DNA from: Boesenbergia rotunda
Lineage: Eukaryota; Streptophyta; Magnoliopsida; Zingiberales; Zingiberaceae
DNA: 64,000 bases
NCBI GenBank assembly: GCA_024364735.1
Contig: JAGFNQ010001611.1
Location: 1 to 64,000 of the forward strand
Direction: 5' to 3'
Positions 11,881-21,873 of this stretch are shown piece by piece; position 1 is the stretch's first letter, and every line of letters starts with the position of its first letter. Below the pieces are notes generated by a model. That model worked only from the letters and a program-made list of their open reading frames with translations, made no database searches and was not told the DNA's origin. The translations under genes and the position numbers were made by a program.

Positions 11881-13203
11881 TTTCCGCAAAATAATTATAT
11901 GATTATGTCGAACACTAACCGGCTCTGATGAACACGACGAAAACCGAGAGAGTAATCAAATCGAAAGACTCACCACCAAGGTTGGCCGAAGAGGAAGATC
12001 GTCGCAAGGAAGAACTTCGTCGCCTTGATGCTTCTCCTTGTGCTCACGGCAAGAAGAAAGAAGGAAGGCCTATGGCCGGCCAAGAGAGAGGGTGAGAAGA
12101 AGAGGAGAGAGCCCAAGCAATTCTTGGATGGATCCCCTTCCATGGCACCCCTTGGGTCCTTTATATAGGGAGAGGTTTCTTAATATCCAAGCAAACCTCT
12201 CCTTGATTATGGAATAATTTCTCAATCAATCCATAATCAAGGCTCTCATGATCAAGTTTCTTCTTCTTGATTATGGAATAATTTCTCAATCAATCCATAA
12301 TCAAGGCTCTCTTTCTTTTGGCATGATTATATAAAATTTATAAAACAAACCAACCATTGGTTCATTATATAAAAATTTATAAAACAAACCAACCATTGGT
12401 TCATTATAAAAATTTATATATATAAAATTTATATAACCTTTTATAAAATAAACCAACCTTTGGTCTATTTTATAAAACAAACCAAGATAGCCTTATCCTC
12501 TTATGGTGGTGGTCGGCCATGACAAGAAGAGAGGAGGCCCCCTTCTTGGCCGGCCCATCTAACCCCAATTGGATCAAATCCCTTAATGAATTAAACTTAT
12601 TTAATTCACCCATTAAGTCTTTAAAAGACTTAGCCATTCTATGCTTCCGATGCGTCTGAAATAAATTCAGTTTTGACTATTGTTTGGACTTACCAAAAAT
12701 AGTCTATCTCGATTGGAGAATCCAATTCTCAACTCGTTTTAAATCCTTCGAATTACTCGTTATGCGTGTGACCAAATAGGCTTTCAATTTATGTTGGTCG
12801 TCCATAATTAACTAATTATTTATAAAATGATCATGAGTGTCACCTAGTAGTACATCATGATCCCCAATTAATTGAAAGATCAACGGTTGACCTCAGAAAT
12901 GATTCTGAAATCCTTCAGCCGCTATAATGAATCGTGCCCCATTCCCTTCACCATCTTATACCCTCTTGGTTCAGAACATGGTCTGTGTGTCAATCCCCAC
13001 TAGGCTGACTACGTCACACCTAGCCCAAGTAACGTTTCCTCGTCCTATGGATTCTAATTACTTTCATGTATTTAAGAGATTCATACTCCGAACATGTCTT
13101 GCTCTGGCCAGAGGCATCGAGTAACAATCTGACGATAGGCCTCGGGTATACATCTCCTCGCAAGGAGTGGTGAATCCTTTGTAGGCTGTTCAAATATCTT
13201 CGG

Positions 13204-13679
13204 TGTAACGACCCGGAAAATTCTCTTAATATTTTATTAAAATATTAAGCATGTCTAGATAATTTTCCGAAAGACCTAGAGGTAATAATACGAACTTTGG
13301 CCTTGAAAATTCATGTTTTCCCATTTAAATTGGGAAAAAGGGCAATAATGGGCCTTATATGGGCTTGCTAGTACCATAATTATCGGTGGATTTTAGGTGA
13401 AAATTAGTATAAAGATAAATAGGATTTAATTAGACATATTAGCATGATTATGGGTAAGTATTAGTTTAATTTTCCTATTTAATTTGAGGAATTAGGTACT
13501 AATGGGCCTTAAATGGGCCCCGAAAAAATGGGTATTAATTGGGTAAAATTCATATAAATATAAAAGGATTTTATTTGGGAATATTGGCATAATTATGGGT
13601 GATTTTTGGAGAATTTTCGAAATAAAAGGGAAATTTTCGAAAATAAGAAAAAGGATTAAAAAAAAAAGCGGGCGTTACA
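13204..13679 (+). mobile_element. Gy-T element 1, 5' LTR with large internal deletion
   Basis: 476 bp beginning TGTAACGACCCGG and ending GCGGGCGTTACA. The first ~450 bp match 16177-16630 of the 3' LTR, after which it jumps at an A-run (13660-13670) straight to the last ~15 bp of the LTR. About 3.57 kb present in the 3' LTR are missing, including the tRNA-like segment, the 181 bp repeats and the GC-rich block. Confidence 0.92.
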
Positions 13680-13682
13680 GGT

Positions 13683-13694
13683 TGGTATCAGAGC
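13683..13694 (+). promoter_or_regulatory. Primer-binding site, Gy-T element 1
   Basis: TGGTATCAGAGC, complementary to the 3' end of plant initiator Met-tRNA, three bases after the LTR end. This is the normal minus-strand primer site of many plant LTR elements. Confidence 0.95.
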
Positions 13695-13743
13695 CGTTAC
13701 CATCTCACTACACACACATCAAGCCCTCTCCTGCAGCTTCCAA

Positions 13744-15440
13744 GTAAGTACCTTTAAGTGTATTTTATGTTCTATTATGGTTCTAGAATGATGATACCTA
13801 TGACTGTAGAATATGCAAGTATGAACGGTATTGATGATGAAAAGTACGTTACGATAAGTAACGACTAATGATGCTTTATCTTATTATAGGAATTAGATAT
13901 TTAGAATAATATAGGGGTAGAAAAAGGAGAGCAAGTAGATGGGAGAGGAGGAAGGTGTAAAGTAATGAGGGCATTATCTGTATGAGTGTTATGACTGTAT
14001 GGAATTAAGAAAAGTGGTGGACCAAAGCAAGTTTGTACTGCTGATAAAAGGTGTATGTTAATATTTAGTGATGAGCATAGAAGTAAAGAAAGGATGGTGC
14101 TTTATTAAGGGAGACTTATTAACTGTAGTATTAAGGGAGTAGAGTATTTGGTAGGGGTATTCTAAGAGATTGTAGTGGTTATGAAATGAAGACTTAGTGA
14201 TGTATATCTATTAGGAATAGATTAATGTGTTAAGTTATTTGAATTCTCAAACAGATATATATATATATATAGTGGTAGCCATAGGGTAACATTGTTGATA
14301 CAGGAAAGAAAGAGAGTAAGAACTAGATATGCAAAAGGAGGCGTGATAGAGATCAGCGAATAGGACCTTAGCTATAACTCTGTATGAAGGAACTAGAGGT
14401 TAGTGTTATCAGAGGCAAGAAGGTAGTAAGAGCTTCTTTTCAAGCAAACTTACTAGGTGAAACGATCTAATAAGATATAGATTTTGGAAAAGATCGATAT
14501 AGGAATATTTTATAAATTCTTGATAGAGAAGTGAGATACGGAGATCATAAGAATGTGATTTTTGCGATTAGAGTGGAGAAAGCATGGCTAATAAATGAGA
14601 AAAGGTATTTGGATACGTGAAAGAAGACTATGGAAAGATAGAACAGAAAGTTAGAAGTTTAGTATAATATGTGGTTCAATTAAGATAGTAACAGTTCATG
14701 CGAACAGTAAAGAATGGACTGTAAAGTAATTTGGATTGAGCGAAAACAATGAAATGAATACTCCAAATCATTTTTCTTACAAGTGTAAGTGGTATTTTCT
14801 TTTAGATTATGATGGGTAGAGTTAGGCAATGAATATTTAATATAATTTATTAGTAAGTAAAATATAATCAGAATTCTTGTCGTGTCCTAATAAAAGATAG
14901 TATATACAATAGTTGTAGTTTGTTAGTAGAAACTTTGAGATGAATAAATAACCATTATAGAAGTAGGTTAAGTTAAAAGCAATGTCAATGGGTTATTTCA
15001 GTGAAAGGTAAGTTGAAAGCCTCGATGAGACTTTGCCATTAATTTTACAAGATGAATTATGAGTACCGGAATTAGTATGTAATGATAATATAATGCAACA
15101 GATAGTATATATTAGAAACGATACATGTGAGTAAAATAGACCAACATAAAAGATAATAGGCTAAGATGAATAACGCAAATTCACTATGACGAATAGGCAT
15201 TATAGCTAAGATAATAAGCTAATTTATGAATTTAATTGAGAAATTTTAGTATAATTAACAGGGACGGTATGCATTATAGGTTAGGTAGTTAAAACAGAGT
15301 AAGTAGCTCAAATAACGAGAATAGGAAGTAATAGGACAAGCGATACATGAGTTTATGGACTACGAGAAGTTACGTTACATAGAAACAAATATAGAATAGA
15401 CAATAATAAGGTAAGAGTAATTCTCGGAAAAAGGGGAAGG
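13744..15440 (+). other. Gy-T element 1 leader and non-coding interior
   Basis: Starts with a consensus splice donor (CCAA|GTAAGTACC, GT at 13744-13745), the same sequence as in Gy-T element 2. The following ~1.7 kb is AT-rich and purine-biased on this strand. It has no long open frame, no gag, and no similarity I can see to the acidic ORF of element 2. Confidence 0.7.
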
Positions 15441-15443
15441 AGA

Positions 15444-16142
15444 TTCAAGGGAAGTTGGTGTCGATATCTATGCTTGGCAGAATTCGCTTACAACAATAGC
15501 TACCAAGCTACTATAGGAATGACACCTTATGAAGCCTTGTATGGCAGGAGATGTAGATCTCCGATATGTTGGTACGAGAGTGGGGAAAAGAAGGAGATGG
15601 GGGTCGCAACGGATGTTATTGACAGCGCCACCCGAGCTATTCAAAATATTCGACAACGGATAGAAACCGCTCAGAGCCGGCAGAAGAGTTATGTCGATGT
15701 CCGGCGCAGACCATTGGAATTTAATGTTGGAGATCTGGTATTTCTTAAAGTGGCTCCTATGAAAGGGGTGACAAGATTTGGGAAGAAAGGAAAGCTGAGT
15801 CCGAGATATGTGGGGCCATACTTAATTCTGAAAAGAGTTGGTAAGGTGGCATATGAGGTGGAGCTGCCTCCAGAGATGTCAGCTATCCATAACGTATTCC
15901 ATGTGTCCCTGCTTAAAAAGTGTATCCCGAATACAAACCAAGTGATCGAGCCGCAAACAGTGCAAATACAAGAGGACCTGAGTTATGAGAGCAGACCCAT
16001 TCGGATTTTGGATAGAGAGGTCAAGAAGCTGAGGAGTAAGGAGGTACCCTTGGTTAAGGTCTTATGGCAAAGCCAGCGGTTCGAGGAAGCTACCTGGGAA
16101 CGCGAGGACGAAATGAGGCGCAAGTACCCGGAGTTATTCTAA
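15444..16142 (+). CDS. Integrase C-terminus plus chromodomain (partial pol)
   Basis: The readable homology starts at about 15444, in frame and without a proper start codon, and stays open to TAA at 16140-16142 (~232 codons). It covers the end of the integrase core (LAEFAYNNSYQATIGMTPYEALYGR), the GPY/F-type region (FLKVAPMKG, LSPRYVGPYLI) and a C-terminal chromodomain-like tail (VLWQSQRFEEATWE) that ends YPELF. In chromoviruses this tail targets integration to particular chromatin. The catalytic core is missing, so it cannot integrate by itself. It is the best preserved coding piece in the window and closely resembles 45297-46229. Confidence 0.9.
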   Translation, partial: FKGSWCRYLCLAEFAYNNSYQATIGMTPYEALYGRRCRSPICWYESGEKKEMGVATDVIDSATRAIQNIRQRIETAQSRQKSYVDVRRRPLEFNVGDLVFLKVAPMKGVTRFGKKGKLSPRYVGPYLILKRVGKVAYEVELPPEMSAIHNVFHVSLLKKCIPNTNQVIEPQTVQIQEDLSYESRPIRILDREVKKLRSKEVPLVKVLWQSQRFEEATWEREDEMRRKYPELF

Positions 16143-16164
16143 GTTCGAGGACGAACTTTCACGA

Positions 16165-16176
16165 GGTATGGGGGAT
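16165..16176 (+). promoter_or_regulatory. Polypurine tract, Gy-T element 1
   Basis: GGTATGGGGGAT directly before the 3' LTR start TGTAACG. The same tract precedes the 3' LTR of element 2 on the minus strand (45265-45276). Confidence 0.88.
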
Positions 16177-16650
16177 TGTAACGACCCGGAAAATTCTCTT
16201 AATATTTTATTAAAATATTAAGCATGTCTAGATAATTTTCCGAAGGACCTAGAGGTAATAATACGAACTTTGGCCTAGAAAATTCATGTTTTCCCATTTA
16301 AATTGGGAAAAAGGGCACTAATGGGCCTTATATGGGCTTGCTAGTACCATAATTATCGGTGGATTTTAGGTGAAAATTAGTATAAAGATAAATAGGATTT
16401 AATTAGACATATTAGCATGATTATGGGTAAGTATTAGTTTAATTTTCCTATTTAATTTGAGGAATTAGGTACTAATGGGCCTTAAATGGGCTCCAAAAAA
16501 ATGGGTATTAATTGGGTAAAATTCATATAAATATAAAAGGATTTTATTTGGGAATATTGGCATAATTATGGGTGATTTTTGGAGAATTTTCGAAATAAAA
16601 GGGAAATTTTCGAAAATAAAAAAAAGATTAAATAAAATAAAAATAAAGAT

Positions 16651-16722
16651 GCATGGGCAAAGGATTGAACCTTGGACCTCTTGTACAACAATGAATGCTT
16701 TAACCAACTCACCTAGCAAGGA
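16651..16722 (-). other. tRNA-like segment inside Gy-T LTR (copy 1)
   Basis: On the minus strand CTAGGTGAGTTGGTTA resembles a tRNA D-arm/A box, and GGTTCAATCC (complement of 16662-16671) resembles a T-loop/B box, spaced as in a tRNA. The T-loop is one base short of the usual 11-base B box, so it is a relic or mimic, not a functional tRNA. The segment also occurs in the three other long Gy-T LTRs. Confidence 0.6.
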
Positions 16723-17159
16723 ATTCTTGTGAGTAAAGGAAGTGAATGGTGGTTAAATGGTAGAAGAAGATGAAGGGCCATGGAAAACTCTTCATTCACC
16801 ACCTTAATGGTTGATTAATAAGGGGATTTGGGAGTTTCATTCTTCATGCCATCAAGTGCATTTGCTCCTCTCTTCCTTCTCCATTCTTGCCGAGCACACA
16901 AGGAGGAATTCTCCCTTGAGAAAACTCCACAAAAGGTCTCCTTCTCCAAGATCTAAGGTCTTCTCAAGGTTCTAAGGGCTAGGTGTGGTCAAGTCTTCTT
17001 TCTTCTCCTCTTCCAAGGTTCAAAAAAAATCAAGAAAACTAAGGTAAGACTCCCTCACCTGTGGTATAATAGTTACCCATGTTTTCCATTATTTTTGGCT
17101 TGATATATGGGTGAGTTTCGGATTTAATGTTGAAGAGAAACAAAAATCAAGGTTCCTAT

Positions 17160-18020
17160 GTTCAAAGGTTTCGGCCAGCATGTTTTAAAGGTCCATAAAT
17201 ATGCTAAAAATCATGATAATATTATTTGATGTTCCCTTAGGATGTTTATAAGTTAATTGTAATTTTTGGGGATTTTTGGAGTACCCTAGGACACCCTAGG
17301 GTCTCGGCCAACATGAAAGAAGCAAAAACCCAGAACCTTTAGTTCAAGGGTTTCGGCCACTATGTTTAAATGTCTAGAAATATGTTAAAAATCATGATAA
17401 TATTATTTGATGTTCCATGATGATGTTTATCAGTTAATTCTAATTTTTGGGGATTTTTGGAGTACCCTAGGACACCCTAGGATCTCGGCCAACATGAAGA
17501 AGCAAAAACCTAGAACCTTTAGTTCAAGGGTTTCGGCCACCATGTTTTAAATGTCTAAAAATATGTTAAAAATCATTATAATATTATTTTACGTTCCCTT
17601 ATGATGTTTAGAAGTTAATTGTAATTTTTTGGGATTTTTGGAGTACCCTAGGACACCCTAGGGTCTCGGCCAACATGAAGAAGAAAAAACCCAGAACCTT
17701 TATTTCAAGGGTTTCGTCCACTATGTTTAAATGTCTAGAAATATGTTAAAAATCATGATAATATTATTTGATGTTCCCTTATGATGTTTAGAAGTTAAGA
17801 GTAATTTTTGGGAATTTTTGGAGTACCCTAGGACACTCTAGGGTTTCGGCCAACATGGAAGGGACAAAACTAAGGTCCTTATGTTTATGGGTTTCGGCCA
17901 CCATGATTTAAATGTCTATAAATATGTTAAAAATCATGATAATGTTATTTAATGCTCCCTGATAATGTTTAGAAGTTAAGTATAAATTTTGGGAATTTTT
18001 GGAGCACCCTAGAGGCCCAA
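17160..18020. repeat. ~181 bp tandem repeat, about 4.7 units
   Basis: The word TTTCGGCCA or a close variant recurs at 17169, 17351, 17531, 17712 and 17892, a period of 180-182 bp. Each unit also carries AATCATGATAATATTATTT and GGAGTACCCTAGGACACCC or variants. The matching place in the LTR at 36355-39639 (37025-37170) has one unit only, so the array expanded in this copy. Confidence 0.92.
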
Positions 18021-18237
18021 ATGGTTCAGCCAACCCCAAGGACCCAAGGGTTAGGGTTGAGTCTTTAACTTCAAGCATATGTTTATGTGTTGCCATGATA
18101 TAAGGATGAAGGATGGTGATTGTGTGAATTATCACATGGCCTTGGGACTCTATAAGTTTCGGCCAATAAGGGTTAATAGGATAAGAGTTAAGATTTATTC
18201 CAAGTAAGGGTCCCAATGGCCCTATGGTAAGATGTGA

Positions 18238-18660
18238 TTTATGTTTATGAATGATATGCCATGGTTATACATGATATGCTATGTTATGAATGATATGCCA
18301 TGGTTATACATGATATGCTATGCTTATGAATGATATGCCATGTTATGAATGATATGTCATGTTTACGAATGATATGTCATGTTATGAATGATATGCCATG
18401 GTTATACATGATATGCTATGCTTATGAATGATATGCCATGTTATGAATGATATGCCATGTTTACGAATGATATGCCATGTTTATGAATGATATGTCATGG
18501 TTATGCATGATATGCCATGTTTATGAATAATATGCCATGGTTATACATGATATGCTATGCTTATGAATGATATGCCATGTTATAAATGATATGTCATGTT
18601 TACGAATGATATGCCATGTTTATGAATGATATGTCATGGTTATGCATGATAAGAATGATG
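18238..18660. repeat. Short-period repeat of TATGAATGATATGCCATG type
   Basis: Densely repeated words ATGATATGCCATG, GTTATACATGATATGC and GTTTACGAATG, with larger units of ~120 bp that contain several words. Comparable ATG-rich repetition exists at 37920-38250 and, reversed, at 42360-42700 and 48650-49020. Confidence 0.85.
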
Positions 18661-18769
18661 TTACGACAAGTATGTTATGATCATGTTCATGACAAGAATG
18701 ATGCCATGATAAGTATGCTATGAATGGCTTATGAATGATGAAGCATGAAAAGTATTTTTACTTTATGTA

Positions 18770-19030
18770 TGGGCTTGTACCGGACCGAAGTATGGGTCCA
18801 AGGGATGGGCACCTTAAGAACGCCCCGGTTATGGACTACCACAGCTGTCCACGGTTCTGGCACTACCGGAGCTGTGCAACAGGGATGGGCTCCTTAAGAA
18901 GCGCCTCGGTTCGGGGACTACCGATTATGCTATCCTTACCCTAGTAGGTCGGGGCTAGCTACCTTGGATTTACTAGGGATGCGCGCTATGATGTATGTAT
19001 GTGGTACAAGCCGGGGACCCCAAATGATGT
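18770..19030 (+). repeat. GC-rich conserved block of Gy-T LTR (copy 1)
   Basis: GC-rich island in an AT-rich LTR. It opens with an inverted repeat (GGACC...GGTCC near 18782-18799). It contains two copies of a module starting GGGATGGGC and containing CTTAAGAA (18802-18830, 18882-18912) and ends at TACAAGCCGGGGACCCC. Near-identical blocks are at 38399-38650, 42778-43030 (minus) and 49095-49345 (minus). Confidence 0.88.
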
Positions 19031-20795
19031 TATGATAATTATGTTAAGAAATGAAAAGTATGTTTTTAAAAGATTAAGCATCCTTATGATATATATGCAT
19101 TGCCCATGCATTCATTATGGAAAAGTATGTTTATGAAAAGTATGTTCATGAAAAGTATGATTTTAAACTAAGCATCCATATATGTATATGCATTCCACCC
19201 ATGCATTCATACACGTTATGCATTATGTTATGATAATGATGTGTTATGCTTATGCTCCATGTTAAAAGATATGTATGAGAATGAATGATCCATGTTATGA
19301 TTATGGTAAGAAGATGCTCTTATGATATGCTAAAATGTATGCCTATGTTTATGCCATATAGGTTGGTTTATGTCTTATGTTTATATTTATGTCATGTCTC
19401 ATGCCATGCTTAGAAGGTTTACGATGTCTATGCTTGATATGCTAGAATGTATACCTATGTTTATGCCATATAGGTTGGTTTATGTCTTATGTTTATATTT
19501 ATGCCATGTCTCATGCCATGCTTAGAATGTTTACGATGTCTATGCTTGATATGCTAGAAAGTATGCCTATGGTTGATTTACATCTTATGCTTATGTTCAT
19601 GCCACATATGATACCATGCTTAGAATGTTTAATTATGCTTATGCCTATGTTTATACTTTATGCCATGATAAGAATGTTCAATTAGATTTATGCCTATGTT
19701 TATGCTTTACGCTATGATAGAAATGTTTATGATGCTTATGTTCCATATGATTATGAATGAATGACGAATGATTTTAGTGAGTAGGAAAGAGTCTTACTAA
19801 GCCTGTGTGCTTATAGTCTTCTTTCCTTATACCGCAGATCATGCAAGGGGATAACGAGGAAGCAGCAGGAGGGCCTGAAGTATGTGTGTGTTGGTGACTT
19901 GGCCCATGAAATCAAATGTGTTAACCGTTTATGCTAAGAACTTTATTTTGACTACCTATATGCTCGAATAGTGACTTATGGAACTATATGATAAGATGCC
20001 CAGTATGATATGATATGAACCTTATGGTATGATGTTAAGCATGTTATGATATGATGATTAAGCATGATGTTCATATGTGAAGTTCCATGTCATTATATTA
20101 GGGATGGTAGTAGGGGCATGTATATGTAATGTTTAAGTTATTCCGCTGCAGTATGATGTTACATGCCTTAAGTATGTTAGCGTAACGCCGCTTTAGGAAA
20201 AAAAAAAGCGGGCGTTACATTCGGGCACTTCGGCTTATACCCAATCATCCTGGGTCCACACCTCCTTGGAGATGCTTGCTTAAGATGTCAAAGTATAAGT
20301 CTCCATGACCAAGATGACTTGAACACCGCAAGTCAAAGGAACATCGCACTTAAGCTGCAGTAAAACTTCACTGACATATCTATATGTAGTCTACCATATG
20401 AAGTTTTACAGCCAGTCACTCCAATGAACTAGTTCCCTTAACTAGCATTCATGTTTATCTCCGGACATCTCCATGTCACCAGCCAGTGAGAATCAGTTGA
20501 TTAGAGAATAACCCGTGCTAGTCTCAACAGAATTGATAGTGTCTATATTTATCAATTCAACGACTAGGGACAATTTCAATACTTCACAATTGCACATGTA
20601 GAGATAATCACTAGTTGTGAATTCATCACAAATTCTCTCATGCTGTGAATTGTATTGCGGACATTCAGTAAATGAGCTTAAGATCTTAATCAAATAATCA
20701 TGTATACTCAAATAGTGAATATTCATTTATTAAAAAATAAATGATTACAATCATTAAGCGATTGCCTTAGGACACTTCTCTCATGTCACTAACAG

Positions 20796-21228
20796 AAGAA
20801 GCATCAAGGCGACGAAGTTCTTCCTTGCGACAATCTTCCTCTTCGGCCAACCTTGGTGGTGAGTCTTTCGATTTGATTACTCTCTCGGGTTTCGTCGTGT
20901 TCACAGAGAATCTATTAGTTCTTGTGAACACGAAACTCGTGGCTTAGCGAAGTCATCCCGACGATACTCGGCGTGGATACGAATAGAGGCGGAGCTTTCA
21001 AGGGACGCTAACGGTTGGATCTCGTCCCTTCTTCCAAGTTACGCAAGGTAATTCGTAGAGTAATTTCCTTTTCTGCAAAAATTTTATATTACGATTATGT
21101 GAACACATTGCATGCTTAGGATATGTGTTAGAATAATTTAGAAAATTATTCATGTTTTTGTTTCCGCTGCATGTAATTATGTAACAATTACAATACGTGC
21201 CCGCGTCGGCATACACCCGGTCGCAACA
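20796..21228 (+). mobile_element. Inverted fragment of a Cop-A LTR
   Basis: The reverse complement matches the left ~450 bp of the solo LTR at 6386. It ends CGGTCGCAACA at 21228, the 3' end of a plus-oriented LTR. Its first ~110 bp are an inverted copy of about 11925-12037. It sits head to head with the Cop-A 5' LTR end at 20795, as if Cop-A had inserted into an older, oppositely oriented LTR of its own family. No primer site follows at 21229. Confidence 0.85.
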
Positions 21229-21344
21229 GTTCTCTTCTCTCAGATCGTACCGAGATCTGCATAGGGGCTCCGGCTAGATCTTTGCAGCGAGCGTGCTACA
21301 CCTCTTTGATGTTGACGTGCTTGACGGATCACCCTAGTAAGTTG

Positions 21345-21873
21345 TCAAAACTGGTTGGCGGCTTCTTCACCAGTGATTGAAGAAGTTGCCTTCGGCGAAT
21401 CCCTGCGTAAAGGTGCTGACGAGGATCTCCGAAGTAGCAGTTGACACATCTTGCGCCACCCGATTGAACCGCTGGATATAGTCCTTCAGCGATTCTTTTG
21501 CCTTCTGCTTGAGGGCGAACAAATTCAAAGTCGTCTTCTGGTATCGACGACTACTGGCGAAGTGGTGTTGGAAAGTGGTTCTAAACTCCAGGAAGAAGTT
21601 TATAGAACCTTGGGGGAGCCTCTGGAACCATCTCTAGGCGGCCCCTGAGAAAGTGTTCAAGAACACACGGCACTTCACACCATCTGTGTACTGGTGTAAG
21701 AGAGTCATGTTCTCGAACTTGTAGATATGGTCCTCTAGATTCGTCTTCCCATCGTAATCGGTAATTCCTGGACCACAGAATTACTTAGGCATGGGGACTT
21801 CTACGATGTCAAGGGAGAAAGTATTAGTAGGAGCCCTAGAGCCAATTATGTGATAATTGACTAGGGACTTTTT
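21345..21873 (-). pseudogene. Tat/Retand-type gypsy gag fragment
   Basis: Minus-strand translation gives a retrotransposon gag domain with recognisable runs: YDGKTNLEDHIYKFEN, LLHQYTDGVKCRVF, RWFQRLPQGSI, HHFASSRRYQKTTLNLF, QRFNRVAQDV. There are at least two in-frame stops (one after the PMPK run, one before RWFQRLP). Start and end of gag are missing; the S1 LTR at 21874 cuts the upstream side. Such gag domains are typical of Ty3-gypsy Tat-lineage elements. 21229-21344 is probably its continuation but too decayed to call. Confidence 0.85.

Larger units (their letters stand above)
9930..11922 (-). mobile_element. S3 element A interior, 3' part only
   Basis: AT-rich sequence upstream (in minus sense) of the polypurine tract. 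It begins like the pre-PPT region of the other SIRE-like copies. No gag, protease, RT or integrase can be read in any frame; the small frames at 10339-10605 come from A-rich and T-rich sequence. It is cut off near 11922, where Cop-A LTR homology starts, so 5' LTR, primer site and coding region are missing. It holds the hairpin set at 11226-11464 and simple sequence at 11560-11880. Confidence 0.7.
13204..20219 (+). mobile_element. Gy-T element 1 (Ty3-gypsy, non-autonomous)
   Basis: Complete insertion of 7016 bp bounded by TGTAACGACCCGG and GCGGGCGTTACA, with TTCGG duplicated at 13199-13203 and 20220-20224. Order: short 5' LTR, Met-tRNA primer site, leader with splice donor, 1.7 kb non-coding stretch, integrase C-terminus with chromodomain, purine tract, 4.0 kb 3' LTR. 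Gag, protease, RT and RNase H are absent. The long LTR, Met primer site and chromodomain point to the Tekay/Del chromovirus group (inferred). Confidence 0.93.
16177..20219 (+). mobile_element. Gy-T element 1, 3' LTR (4.0 kb)
   Basis: 4043 bp from TGTAACGACCCGG to GCGGGCGTTACA. In order it holds a conserved start (16177-16630), an antisense tRNA-like segment, 181 bp tandem repeats, an AT-rich repeat with ATATGCCATG words, a GC-rich block and an end region with further ATGCC/TATG words. No protein frame is credible. Related LTRs: 36355-39639, 41788-45264, 48066-51280. Confidence 0.93.
11923..20795 (-). mobile_element. Cop-A 5' LTR, split by a Gy-T element
   Basis: Minus-strand start TGTTAGTGACATG at 20795. 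The LTR is continuous once 13204-20224 is removed. 12050-13200 is nearly identical to 1-1200, as expected for two LTRs of one element, and orientation and order fit the gag-pol at 1739-5624. I infer that this is its 5' LTR. The LTR end, the primer-binding site and part of the leader were lost where S3 element A abuts at about 11922. The alternative is a separate truncated copy. Confidence 0.8.

Noticed and set aside
16651..16722. Functional tRNA gene in Gy-T LTR
   Set aside because: No acceptor stem of correct pairing and a T-loop one base short; called tRNA-like only.
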